Source: Duganella flavida
Lineage (GTDB): Bacteria; Pseudomonadota; Gammaproteobacteria; Burkholderiales; Burkholderiaceae_D
Direction: 5' to 3'
Assembly (NCBI RefSeq): GCF_009857445.1
Contig: NZ_WWCN01000004.1
Location: 248,001 to 312,000, forward strand
Length of the DNA stretch: 64,000 bases
Shown: positions 18,762 to 26,856 of the stretch, piece by piece
Position numbering within the stretch: the stretch's first letter is position 1
Layout: each line of letters starts with the position of its first letter
Notes under the pieces: model-generated
The model's database searches: none
The model's input: only the letters and a program-made list of their open reading frames with translations
Told to the model about the DNA's origin: nothing
Position numbers and translations under genes: made by a program

Positions 18762-19277
18762 TCATTCCGAAGACGCCGGCTCTCCTGTGATCTTGTGCCG
18801 TACTTCCACGATGTACGACGGTGTAATCAGTCCTGAGTGCGCGGCAAGCCGTTGCCCCATCGCGTCATACCAGTAGCTGCGCGGCAGTTCGCCATGCCAC
18901 GCCGGGTCCACCAGGTAGCGCAATCGTTCGGGCGCCTCGTCGCCGAAGGCCCAGACACTGGTGTTCTTGCCCAATTGCGATGTTGCCGCGCTGATGGCTG
19001 CGGCGTTGGCTGGATCGTCTGCCGTCTCGATGGCGACAGCGGCAACGTCGAACCCTTCGCGATTTTGTGCCGTGGCCAAATTCTTCATGCTGGCATGGCA
19101 GAACGTGCAGTCAAGCGACCATAGCAGGAGTACAAACGGCCGGCCGCGCTCGCGTGCCAGTATCCTTTCCATCCCGTCCGCATTAAACGCGTCAACGGCA
19201 GGCGACGCCAGCGCTGTGGCGCACACGCTTGCGATCGCAGGCAAAGCAGCCATCATTATCAGCAATTTTCGATTCAT
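18762..19277 (-). CDS. Periplasmic thioredoxin-like protein (TlpA-like)
   Basis: A 171-residue exported protein with signal peptide (LPAIASVCATALASPA) and a thioredoxin fold: PFVLLLWSLDCTFCHASMKN with redox pair Cys57-Cys60, then a long insert and a C-terminal SGLITPSYIVEVRHKI with the cis-Pro region. It probably reduces or inserts thiols or copper in the periplasm. Its ATG overlaps the stop of the upstream BNR-repeat gene (ATGA), so the two are translationally coupled in an operon headed by the DUF2946-like and TonB receptor genes. Confidence 0.78.
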   Translation of the reverse strand: MNRKLLIMMAALPAIASVCATALASPAVDAFNADGMERILARERGRPFVLLLWSLDCTFCHASMKNLATAQNREGFDVAAVAIETADDPANAAAISAATSQLGKNTSVWAFGDEAPERLRYLVDPAWHGELPRSYWYDAMGQRLAAHSGLITPSYIVEVRHKITGEPASSE

Positions 19278-20512
19278 GGTTTCGCTCCTGGCAGGCTGAT
19301 GGTTCTCATACCGTCGGTTTCGGTGCGCCAGACCAGGAAAATTCGCCGGCCATTTTTAGCCAGGCGAGGCTGGTCTGAAGCGCCGTTTGTTGACGCCAGC
19401 GTGCGTGTCTGCCATGTGTGGCCCGCGTCCCCAGAGCTCATGCCCCGGATCTGCGTTACCGTGCCGTCGAATTCCTTCCAGGCGATTTCCACTTGCTGGC
19501 CGCTCACTGCAACCTCAGCGTTAGCTGCCTGCCCACTCCCCAGGCGAATCGGGGTAACCAGACCCCCTGTGGCGGCTTGGCTGGCGTAGTACAGCCCACC
19601 GCCGTCCTCCCCCCCGGTAAACCATGTCTGATGGCGTCGTCCGTCATCCCCGTAGGCGAGAGCGGGGCCTTGGTGCGGGCAAGCGTCGATGGCCCAGTTA
19701 TCAAAAGTTGCGCGCTCGATGGTCTGCGGCTTGCCGCCAGGTGTGAGCATGGTAAAGGCATGGTCGCGTATATTGGGCTGGAACACGTGGCGCCACAGCA
19801 GGACCGCGTGGCCCTCCGAATTCAGTGCGAGGGAACTACGGCAGCACTCGCAGCTGTGGTCCGCAATTTTGTAATCGCCCTGGAAGCTGCGGCCGCCATC
19901 CAAGGACACTGCGTAGTATTGCGCGGCGCCGGCATACGGATGGCCTGCTTCCTTGGCTTCTTGCTGATCACGTTTGTCTATCCAGGTGACATAGATGTAT
20001 CCCTTGGCATCGACCACGGTGGATGCAAAACCGTGGGTGATGACGTTCATGTCCTTGTGCACAGTCACTGGTTCGCTAAAACTGTGGCCACCATTTTCCG
20101 AACGCATAAAACGTACCTCGGAGGTATAGGCTTTGGACAAGGGCCGGCTATACGTGATGTAGATTTCTCCCTTGGCGCCAAAATTGATGCGCGGCCGTTC
20201 GTCACCGCTGGCGACGACCGATTCGGCATTAATACTGACTTTGGCGCTCCAGGTCTCACCGCTGTCCGCCGAGTGCTCAAGGACCAGATGATCAGCCCCA
20301 GTGTCGCCATCACGGCTGACGGTCCACAGCACACCGGAGGGATCGAAAGCCGTAGAACTGCCTAGCTGCTGCTTGGCTGGACGGGCAGCTGGCACCGCCG
20401 TGCCAGGCGCATTATGCGCATGCTCGTCGCTGGATGCATTGTGCGTCAACAGGAGCAGCGTCAACACTGCTCCAACCTTGGTGTACCTGGCGCGCATCTT
20501 GAACTCGCTCAT
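19274..20512 (-). CDS. BNR/sialidase-fold exported protein
   Basis: A 412-residue exported beta-propeller protein. The start at 20512 has an AAGGAG site. Asp-box-like repeats (HSADSGETWSAK, SENGGHSFSEPV, SLDGGRSFQGDY, SGDAGHTWQTR) mark a six-bladed sialidase fold. A cysteine cluster HSCECCRSS is an unusual metal-binding-like feature, and a His-rich stretch follows the signal peptide. True sialidase Arg-triad residues are not evident, so I would not call it a sialidase. It lies 10 bases downstream of the TonB receptor and is coupled to the thioredoxin-like gene; a periplasmic metal-handling role is a guess. Confidence 0.7.
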   Translation of the reverse strand: MSEFKMRARYTKVGAVLTLLLLTHNASSDEHAHNAPGTAVPAARPAKQQLGSSTAFDPSGVLWTVSRDGDTGADHLVLEHSADSGETWSAKVSINAESVVASGDERPRINFGAKGEIYITYSRPLSKAYTSEVRFMRSENGGHSFSEPVTVHKDMNVITHGFASTVVDAKGYIYVTWIDKRDQQEAKEAGHPYAGAAQYYAVSLDGGRSFQGDYKIADHSCECCRSSLALNSEGHAVLLWRHVFQPNIRDHAFTMLTPGGKPQTIERATFDNWAIDACPHQGPALAYGDDGRRHQTWFTGGEDGGGLYYASQAATGGLVTPIRLGSGQAANAEVAVSGQQVEIAWKEFDGTVTQIRGMSSGDAGHTWQTRTLASTNGASDQPRLAKNGRRIFLVWRTETDGMRTISLPGAKP

Positions 20513-20521
20513 CCCGTCTCC

Positions 20522-22867
20522 TTACTTGAAATCGTATTGCAGCTCAGCGATAAAAGTGCGCTGCGTGTAAGGATGGAAGGCCCAGTACGTTTTATTGCCC
20601 AAGTTATCGATGCCTACCGAGCCGCTCCATTGCTTATCGAAGTGGTAGCGCAAGCGGACATCGGTGACAAAGTAGCTCGAAACACCGGTATAGCCAGCGC
20701 CGTTCGGATCGGAGTTGTCCAGTGTCCCCCATTGCTTGCCGCTGTAGCGTGCGCCCAAGCTGGCAGACCACGTGTCAGTAGGGTGGTAACTGGCCAGCAA
20801 TGTCGCGCGCTGGCGCGGCACGCGCGGCTGATCTTTCCCCAGGCTGGCAGGGAAGTTCTGGTTGTCGAGGATGGTCGACTGTGTAAAGGTCACGCTGCCG
20901 CTGAGATCCAGCCCTTCGAACAGCACGTCATCCGCCTGCGCGGCCAGTTCGATACCGTTGGTGCGAATCCGGCCGACGTTCTGGATGTTGGTGACATTCG
21001 GGGTGACATTGACGTTGCGCTGTGAGTAAAGAGCGTCATGCGTGTTCTCGAAGAAGTAGGTCGCGCGCAAGAGTCCCTTCTCAAGTTTCCGTTCTGCAGT
21101 GAGTTCGCTGGTGACAGAGCGTTCCGGTTTCAGGTTCGGATCGTTGTTCATCAGTGTGTCACCCACGATAGCGCCCTGGAACAGCTCGGACACCGTGGGA
21201 TAGCGCAGCGCGCGGCCGGCCGAGGCCTTCACTGTCCAGTTGTCGTCCAGTGCGTGGGACAGCGCGAGTTTGGGCGAGAAACTGGTGTCGCTGCGAGCGG
21301 CGAAATTTTTGGTCGACGTACTGCTACCGAGGCTACCGTTGTAGGCTTCCCAGTGTTCAAGGCGGCCGCCGAGCGTCGCCTTCCAGTCAGCAGCGAAGCC
21401 CCAGGTGTCTTGCGCGTACAGGCTCTCCAGGCGCGTGTCGCCGTTGAAACTGGAGGCCTTGGCGCCCGCTGCCGCAGTAGTCCATGCGCCGATGTTCGAT
21501 ACCAAAGTGCGTAAGCGGAAACTGTCACGCTGGATGCCGAAGTCGACGACATGGCTGTTGTCAGCATATGGCCGCCAGATGCCTTTGGCCGCGAGCGTGC
21601 TCCAGCCGCTGCCGCCCATGTCGGTCAGGGTGCCGGCTTTAGCGCCCGGCCCAGTCAAGAACACGGTTGGCGTGCGGACCTCGTCCTTTTTGTAGTCGTA
21701 GTTGCTGGCGGCAAGCTCCCAGTCCCATTCGCCCTTGGTATGGCTCTTGAGCGAAATGCCTTGCATCCAGTGTTCGAGTGCTCCGGTAGCTGGCGCAAAG
21801 TCCGACGGAGTCAAGGTGTACTGCCGGCCGGCGACGTTGATGGTGCCACTGGTGACCGGGTTGCCGGCGCTGTCGCGCAGGTAGGAGTTCGCATGGCGGT
21901 CAGCGTCGTTTTTCCACCAGCCCAGGGTGTAGCTGGCGCGCACGGTGGGCGTCAGGTCGTAAGCGAGCTTGATCTTCGCATGATCTTGAACGGTATGAAT
22001 CTGATTGCCGTCGCCCAGAATCAGCCAGTCGGCGTTCGAGGGATTCTTGTCGGCCACTGCGCCGGTGACTGGGGTTCCGCCTTTACCCGCAACGCCGGTG
22101 GTAAGCAGCTTGTTGGCAAACGTGATGGGTTGGCCCTCATTGTCCAGGTGGCTGAGGCTAAGCCACCACGACAGACCGCCGTTCTTGTCGCCAATCGACA
22201 GGCTGCCCTGGCGGCCGCCGAATCGCTGATTGGTGCCATATTGCTTGAAGCCCTGGCTAAAGCCAGACAGCCGGGCATGGGCCTCCAGCGAGGTCGGCAT
22301 GCGGGTCAGGTAGTCTACCACCGCGCCGGCGGAGTTCCCGGGATACGCCGCCGAGAACGGTCCGTAGAGAACATCCACCCGTTCGATCTCGTCCGGTGTG
22401 ACCATGCCCCAGCGTGGTGTGAAGCTGGCGCCGTTGCCAAGCAGGTTGGACAGCAAAATGCCATCCGCATACACCAGCGAACGCGCGCTATTGCCGGTGC
22501 CGGATGCGCGGCTGGCCAGCACCGCATGGTCATAGTCGCCGATGTAGCGTTTGCGCACGTTCAGGCTTGGGAAGTATTTCAGTGCGTCTTCGGCGTCAAC
22601 GGCATTAATACTTTGTTCGATTTGCGCGGCAGTGATGCCCTCGATCGTGGTCGGGATCTGGGTGGGCAGGGACGTGGGGCGGCCAGCGTTGATGGTGACC
22701 ATTGCCATCGTTGACGCCACGCTGGCGTCTGCCTCGGCATCAGTGCTGCTGGCGCCGGCGTGGGCGCTTTGCACATACAGCATAGCGGCCGCCAAGGTGG
22801 ACAGCGCGAAAACAGGGGCGAGGCGGCTTTGCAGGCCGCGATTGATCACTACAGACTTTGAAGACAT
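20522..22867 (-). CDS. TonB-dependent outer-membrane receptor
   Basis: A 781-residue receptor with start at 22867 (AAAGGA site) and signal peptide ending QSAHAGA. The plug domain (SINAVDAEDALKYFPSLNV, SRASGTGNSARSLVYADGI, IERVDVLYGPFSAAYPGNSA) and a 22-strand barrel ending IAELQYDFK with C-terminal aromatic Phe are seen. It imports a chelated nutrient using TonB energy. The ligand is unknown; a DUF2946-like upstream gene, thioredoxin-like and Cys-rich partners and adjacent copper genes make a copper complex the best guess. It resembles vitamin/metal receptors rather than NosA/OprC. Confidence 0.85.
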   Translation of the reverse strand: MSSKSVVINRGLQSRLAPVFALSTLAAAMLYVQSAHAGASSTDAEADASVASTMAMVTINAGRPTSLPTQIPTTIEGITAAQIEQSINAVDAEDALKYFPSLNVRKRYIGDYDHAVLASRASGTGNSARSLVYADGILLSNLLGNGASFTPRWGMVTPDEIERVDVLYGPFSAAYPGNSAGAVVDYLTRMPTSLEAHARLSGFSQGFKQYGTNQRFGGRQGSLSIGDKNGGLSWWLSLSHLDNEGQPITFANKLLTTGVAGKGGTPVTGAVADKNPSNADWLILGDGNQIHTVQDHAKIKLAYDLTPTVRASYTLGWWKNDADRHANSYLRDSAGNPVTSGTINVAGRQYTLTPSDFAPATGALEHWMQGISLKSHTKGEWDWELAASNYDYKKDEVRTPTVFLTGPGAKAGTLTDMGGSGWSTLAAKGIWRPYADNSHVVDFGIQRDSFRLRTLVSNIGAWTTAAAGAKASSFNGDTRLESLYAQDTWGFAADWKATLGGRLEHWEAYNGSLGSSTSTKNFAARSDTSFSPKLALSHALDDNWTVKASAGRALRYPTVSELFQGAIVGDTLMNNDPNLKPERSVTSELTAERKLEKGLLRATYFFENTHDALYSQRNVNVTPNVTNIQNVGRIRTNGIELAAQADDVLFEGLDLSGSVTFTQSTILDNQNFPASLGKDQPRVPRQRATLLASYHPTDTWSASLGARYSGKQWGTLDNSDPNGAGYTGVSSYFVTDVRLRYHFDKQWSGSVGIDNLGNKTYWAFHPYTQRTFIAELQYDFK

Positions 22868-22977
22868 GAGAATTCCTTTGCACCGGAAGCGGCGATGGTT
22901 GCCACAGTTCCGTTTCGTTGAGATGTAAGCTCCCCTGACTGCCTGGCAATCATGGTGTTGGGGACGGATAACGGGAA

Positions 22978-23385
22978 TCAAACGAGCGAAGGCGGTCCTC
23001 GGGGACTGGATTTGGTGCTGAATTTACCGGGCGGCAGGCCGACTTTGCCGGGTGAGGGTAAAGTCTGATGCGATGGCAACAGCAGGGTAGGGACGTAAAA
23101 TGCCGTCGGCAGTGCCGTCGCAGCCGGGTGGCACACGCAAACTTTGCAGCAGGCGTGGCCTTTCGTGGCGCCGTCGCGAGGTGCTGAGTCCGCATCGGCC
23201 GGACCCATGGCATCCATATCGGAGGCCATGGGCATCGCCATCATTGCATGGCAGATTTCCATGCGGGAGGCTGAGTCGGCTGTGCTCTGGACTTGGGTCA
23301 AAGCTTCCGGACTGAGCACGTTCGTGATGATCGCAAAGAGCGCGATCATCAGTGTGAGTGTCCGGTTTCGTAAGATTTGTCCCAT
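22978..23385 (-). CDS. Small exported Cys/Met/His-rich protein (DUF2946-like)
   Basis: A 135-residue protein with an N-terminal hydrophobic segment (LTLMIALFAIITNVLSPEA), a Met/Asp-rich middle (CHAMMAMPMASDMDAMGPAD) and the cluster HACCKVCVCHP, then a Pro-rich tail. This layout, and its position before a TonB receptor, resembles the DUF2946 group often linked to copper. The metal-binding role is an inference from composition. It heads the operon running down to the hemerythrin at 18298, behind a clear sigma70 promoter with an NsrR-like palindrome. Confidence 0.65.
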   Translation of the reverse strand: MGQILRNRTLTLMIALFAIITNVLSPEALTQVQSTADSASRMEICHAMMAMPMASDMDAMGPADADSAPRDGATKGHACCKVCVCHPAATALPTAFYVPTLLLPSHQTLPSPGKVGLPPGKFSTKSSPRGPPSLV

Positions 23386-23390
23386 ATAGA

Positions 23391-23437
23391 ATTATAGAAT
23401 TGCCAGTCGGTTTATACAAGTAAAATAAATACTTGTT
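23391..23437 (-). promoter_or_regulatory. Sigma70 promoter with overlapping NsrR-like operator
   Basis: On the minus strand TTGTAT (23414-23419), a 17-base spacer and TATAAT (23391-23396) form a good promoter for the DUF2946-like/TonB operon. The perfect palindrome ACAAGTA-AAATAAA-TACTTGT (23416-23436) overlaps the -35 box. Its core of 18 bases is repeated exactly at 36446-36463. Overlap with the -35 suggests repression. Confidence 0.7.
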
Positions 23438-23471
23438 TATGCGCGTGCCATTGTATTTTTGATGCTGGTTA

Positions 23472-23753
23472 TCATTGCAGCAGGTGGCGCCAGACGATGC
23501 CAGGGAACGACAGCACCGCGAACAAGGCTGAAGTGATGGCCCAGACTTCCCAGCTTTTATCGACCATCTTTCCCGAGGCGGCTTCCAGCATCAGCGATGC
23601 CGACATCCAAAGAGCATAGCCGGCGATCCAGCCGATGAAGTCGTTCCATGCCGGGTGCCAGCGGCACACCGTGGCCAGCCGCAGAAAAGGCAGGTTGGCC
23701 AATACCAGCGCCGCCGCTAAATTCAGTACTACTGCTTGAGTGATATCCACCAT
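23472..23753 (-). CDS. DUF2818-like small membrane protein
   Basis: A 93-residue protein with three hydrophobic segments. LAAALVLANLPFL at the start and AITSALFAVLSFPGIVWRHL at the end match the DUF2818 pattern known next to respiratory genes in betaproteobacteria. Function unknown. It starts 5 bases after the ccsB stop, so it closes the nirK-cus-ccs transcription unit and may assist cytochrome assembly or membrane respiratory complexes. Confidence 0.7.
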   Translation of the reverse strand: MVDITQAVVLNLAAALVLANLPFLRLATVCRWHPAWNDFIGWIAGYALWMSASLMLEAASGKMVDKSWEVWAITSALFAVLSFPGIVWRHLLQ

Positions 23754-23758
23754 CGACC

Positions 23759-24904
23759 TCACAGGCTGCCGTAAGAGTGCAGACCAGACAGGAACATATT
23801 CACGCCCAGGAAAGCAAACAGGGTAATGACAAAGCCCACCAGGGACCACCAGGCGAGTAGTGCACCACGGACGTTTTTCACCAGGCGGGTGTGCAGCCAA
23901 GCTGCGTAATTGAGCCAGACGATGAGCGCCCAGGTTTCCTTCGGATCCCAGGACCAATAGCCACCCCAGGCTTCGGCCGCCCACAGTGCGCCGAGGATGG
24001 TGGCGATCGTAAAGAAGACGAAGCCGAGCGCAATCGCCTTGTATGAGAGTTCATCGAGCCATGCGCGGCTTGGCAGCCTGCTGGCAAAGAATGGCCGCCC
24101 GGCTAACAGCCATGCGGCACCAAACATTGCAGCCATAGAGAATGCACCGTAGCCGATGAAGTTGGCAGGCACGTGTATCTTCATCCAGTAGGACTTGAGC
24201 GCTGGAATCAGTGGCTGGATTTCATGTGCGCCCATGCCGTACTTGAACATGAAGACCACCGCGGCGCTCACCAGGGCCATGGCAAACAGGCCTAACTGGC
24301 GGCTGCCGAAGTGCTGCTCGATATGCAGATATAGCATGGTGGTGAGGAAGCTGAACAGCACGAATACTTCGTAAAGATTGGAGACCGGAATATGGCCGAT
24401 GTCTGGTCCCATCAGGTAGGACTCATACCAGCGAACCAGCAAGCCGGCCAGGCCGAACACACTGCCGGCCCAGGCGCAACGGGTGCCCAGCTTCATCCAA
24501 TAATGCGATTGGCGTAGCCACCCCAGCGCATACAGCGTGGTGGAGGCCCAGTAGCTCAGGCCCATCCACATGATGGCTGATTGGCTGGTCAGGAAATACT
24601 TCAGCAGGAACACATGGTCGGCAGCCGGCAACTGGCCGCGGTAGAGCGCGATTGCTGACATGGCGAGCGCTGCGGCGCTGGCCGCTAATGGCTGCAGCGC
24701 GGGCCATGCCAAGGCCATGAAGCCAAGGCCGATCGCGCTGGCAATCAGGATGGCGCTATCGAATACGTCCAATTGGGCTGAGTAACGCAGCAATGCGTAG
24801 CAGGTCGCGCCCAGCAGGGCGCCAATGAACAGGCCGTGCCGCAAGACCCCGTACCGCCGGTCAGCGGCGTTGAATAGTGTGTTGGAATACGCAAGCATTG
24901 TCAT
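23759..24904 (-). CDS. ccsB: System II cytochrome c biogenesis protein CcsB/CcsA (heme handling)
   Basis: A 381-residue multi-spanning membrane protein whose start overlaps the resB stop (TAATG). It carries the WWD heme-handling motif WGGYWSWDPKETWALIVWL near residue 290-310 and flanking His residues typical of CcsA/ResC. With ResB it forms the system II synthetase that moves heme out and attaches it to CxxCH apocytochromes in the periplasm. It is placed beside genes for many c-type cytochromes (ncgB, ncgC, CcoO- and CcoP-like), which it may mature. Naming (CcsA versus CcsB) differs between databases. Confidence 0.9.
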   Translation of the reverse strand: MTMLAYSNTLFNAADRRYGVLRHGLFIGALLGATCYALLRYSAQLDVFDSAILIASAIGLGFMALAWPALQPLAASAAALAMSAIALYRGQLPAADHVFLLKYFLTSQSAIMWMGLSYWASTTLYALGWLRQSHYWMKLGTRCAWAGSVFGLAGLLVRWYESYLMGPDIGHIPVSNLYEVFVLFSFLTTMLYLHIEQHFGSRQLGLFAMALVSAAVVFMFKYGMGAHEIQPLIPALKSYWMKIHVPANFIGYGAFSMAAMFGAAWLLAGRPFFASRLPSRAWLDELSYKAIALGFVFFTIATILGALWAAEAWGGYWSWDPKETWALIVWLNYAAWLHTRLVKNVRGALLAWWSLVGFVITLFAFLGVNMFLSGLHSYGSL

Positions 24905-26856
24905 TACCTCATGGCTGCCGTGAATGGTTTGGTGTTTGTATGGGGCTGACATACCAGCTGGGCGATGGCCTCGACATGGCGGTCAAACTCCCCCTGTAAA
25001 GCAGGTGTATGGCGGTTTGCACTAAAAGCCACCAACAGATTGCCGCCCTGGATGTGTAGCCACATGCGGCGTTCGGGAACGAAGTACATGGCCATTACCC
25101 CCAGCGCCAATAGTGCTGCGCCCAGATAGACCAGCGGCGCGCCGGGCGCGTGGGTGAGCTGCAGGCCGGTCGCATTGTGCTGCTCAAAGTTATCAAACGT
25201 GAACAGCGCAGGCAACTTCATTTCCAGCGCGTCGCTATAGGCAGTCAGTGCGTCGTGCACAAACTGCGGCGGCAATTGATTTTCTGTTGGCATCAGATGC
25301 CTGGCGGTGCGTTCAAGCAGCTGCAGGTATAGCTGGCCGATCTTGATTTCCTGCTGGCTGTCGCCGTTCGCCTGAACCTGCTCGACAATCGCCCGATATC
25401 CTTTGCGCTGGAATCCTTCCATTAATGCTAGGGACGTATTTTCAAGAGTGGCGGCCAAGTCCCTGTCAACGACTTTTGCCGCAACTTCTTTTGCTGCTGC
25501 CGCGCGCAGTTTTTCGTCGGCCAGTGCAGCAATGAACTGCTGGTAAGCGGCAATTGATCCGTTCGCATCTACCGGAATGCGCAGATAGCGCATCGCAGCC
25601 TCCTGCGCCTGTTGCCGTCCCAGTAGCCGGTACTGCGCACCATCGATGTCGACCGGACGCTGATAGGCGAGCCAGTCGTCGGACAGGCCTGCACTGTCGC
25701 GTATCCGGAACGCTACTGACGGCCCCACATCGCGGCTGTGATCGCCCGGCATGCCTCGCGAGTTCCACTGATTGCTACCGGCGGCATCCTTGTTGAAGAC
25801 ATTGATGGCACGCAGCTCGGTGAACTCGATGCTCACCGGCTCGCCCTTGAGCAGCAAGGGCGCTGCCTGTCCGATCTTGCCGTCTATCAGCTGGCCCTGG
25901 CCTGCGCCGGCAGTCGTTGGCAGCAAGCCTATCCCGACCTTGCTGCCGCCGTCGGCAAATCCGGACTGGAACAGCGTCACGCCGCGATAGCTAAAGGGAT
26001 GGTTGACCTTCAGGGTTACCGGGACCGCATGGGCGCCATCGATGATTTCGATGTCACTGGCGAAGTCCTTCGGTTGGCCATTGGCATAATGCTCGATTCG
26101 GAACTGCTTAAGACGGACCCCGAATGGCAATTCCTGCTGCAGGTAGCCCTCGCCCATTTGAATCAGCGCGGTATGCGCGCTATCTCCTTGCGGGATATTC
26201 ATGCTGGCGCGGTAGGAGCCATTGCTAGCGTTCAGTCTGCTTGCGGCGGGCACGCGATCAGCCGGCAGATCGCGTGTTTCCAGCTTGATCTCGCCGGTCC
26301 ACAGTTTTAATCGAAGCAGGACATTGCCATCGATGAGTCCACCAATGCAGATCAATACCATGGCGCCGTGCACCAGGAGATAGCCCATGCGCCTGGCGCT
26401 ACCGCTGCGTGCGGCCAGCAGCGAGCCGCCTGCTATCAAGGCGTGCTTGTATTTGTAGCCCTGCGAGGTCAGGTAGGATGCCAGGCCCACTTGATGAGGC
26501 AGCCCGCCATCGAGGTCGAATTCTATGTGATGCTGCAGGCCGCGCAGGCTTGCCACGCTTTTGTTCTCACGATAGCTGCGCATATCGCGCAGCATCGATG
26601 GCATGTTTTGCCACAGGCATAGGGCAGTGGACGACGCCATGAAGCCCAGTAGCGCGAAGAACCACCACGCGTGGTAGACGTCGGTCAGGCCGCACAAGGT
26701 AAAGAAGCTGGCCCAGAATTCACCGTAGCGGCCGACATAGAGCACCGCAGGCTGGCTCTGTTCGAGGATAGACCCAGTGGTTGCAGCGACCGCTACCACG
26801 GTCAGGATGGCAATCGCGAAGCGCATCGAGCGCAGCAGGTTTAACAGGGTTTTCAT
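24904..26856 (-). CDS. resB: System II cytochrome c biogenesis protein ResB
   Basis: A 650-residue ResB/Ccs1 protein. N-terminal membrane helices (FAIAILTVVAVAATTGSILE, WWFFALLGFMASSTALCLW) are followed by a large periplasmic domain and a last membrane helix (LGAALLALGVMAMYFVPERR). It partners with the WWD protein to ligate heme to cytochromes c. Its start overlaps the cusA stop by 4 bases, so efflux and maturation genes are co-translated. The region between residues 330 and 520 is longer than in some relatives but intact. Confidence 0.9.
   Translation of the reverse strand: MKTLLNLLRSMRFAIAILTVVAVAATTGSILEQSQPAVLYVGRYGEFWASFFTLCGLTDVYHAWWFFALLGFMASSTALCLWQNMPSMLRDMRSYRENKSVASLRGLQHHIEFDLDGGLPHQVGLASYLTSQGYKYKHALIAGGSLLAARSGSARRMGYLLVHGAMVLICIGGLIDGNVLLRLKLWTGEIKLETRDLPADRVPAASRLNASNGSYRASMNIPQGDSAHTALIQMGEGYLQQELPFGVRLKQFRIEHYANGQPKDFASDIEIIDGAHAVPVTLKVNHPFSYRGVTLFQSGFADGGSKVGIGLLPTTAGAGQGQLIDGKIGQAAPLLLKGEPVSIEFTELRAINVFNKDAAGSNQWNSRGMPGDHSRDVGPSVAFRIRDSAGLSDDWLAYQRPVDIDGAQYRLLGRQQAQEAAMRYLRIPVDANGSIAAYQQFIAALADEKLRAAAAKEVAAKVVDRDLAATLENTSLALMEGFQRKGYRAIVEQVQANGDSQQEIKIGQLYLQLLERTARHLMPTENQLPPQFVHDALTAYSDALEMKLPALFTFDNFEQHNATGLQLTHAPGAPLVYLGAALLALGVMAMYFVPERRMWLHIQGGNLLVAFSANRHTPALQGEFDRHVEAIAQLVCQPHTNTKPFTAAMR

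Noticed and set aside
19274..20512. Calling the BNR protein a true sialidase
   Set aside because: Asp-box repeats are present but the catalytic Arg triad and Tyr/Glu pair are not evident.
19418..22714. Long plus-strand frames across the BNR and TonB genes
   Set aside because: They lie opposite clearly identified genes with signal peptides and ribosome sites, and show no family.
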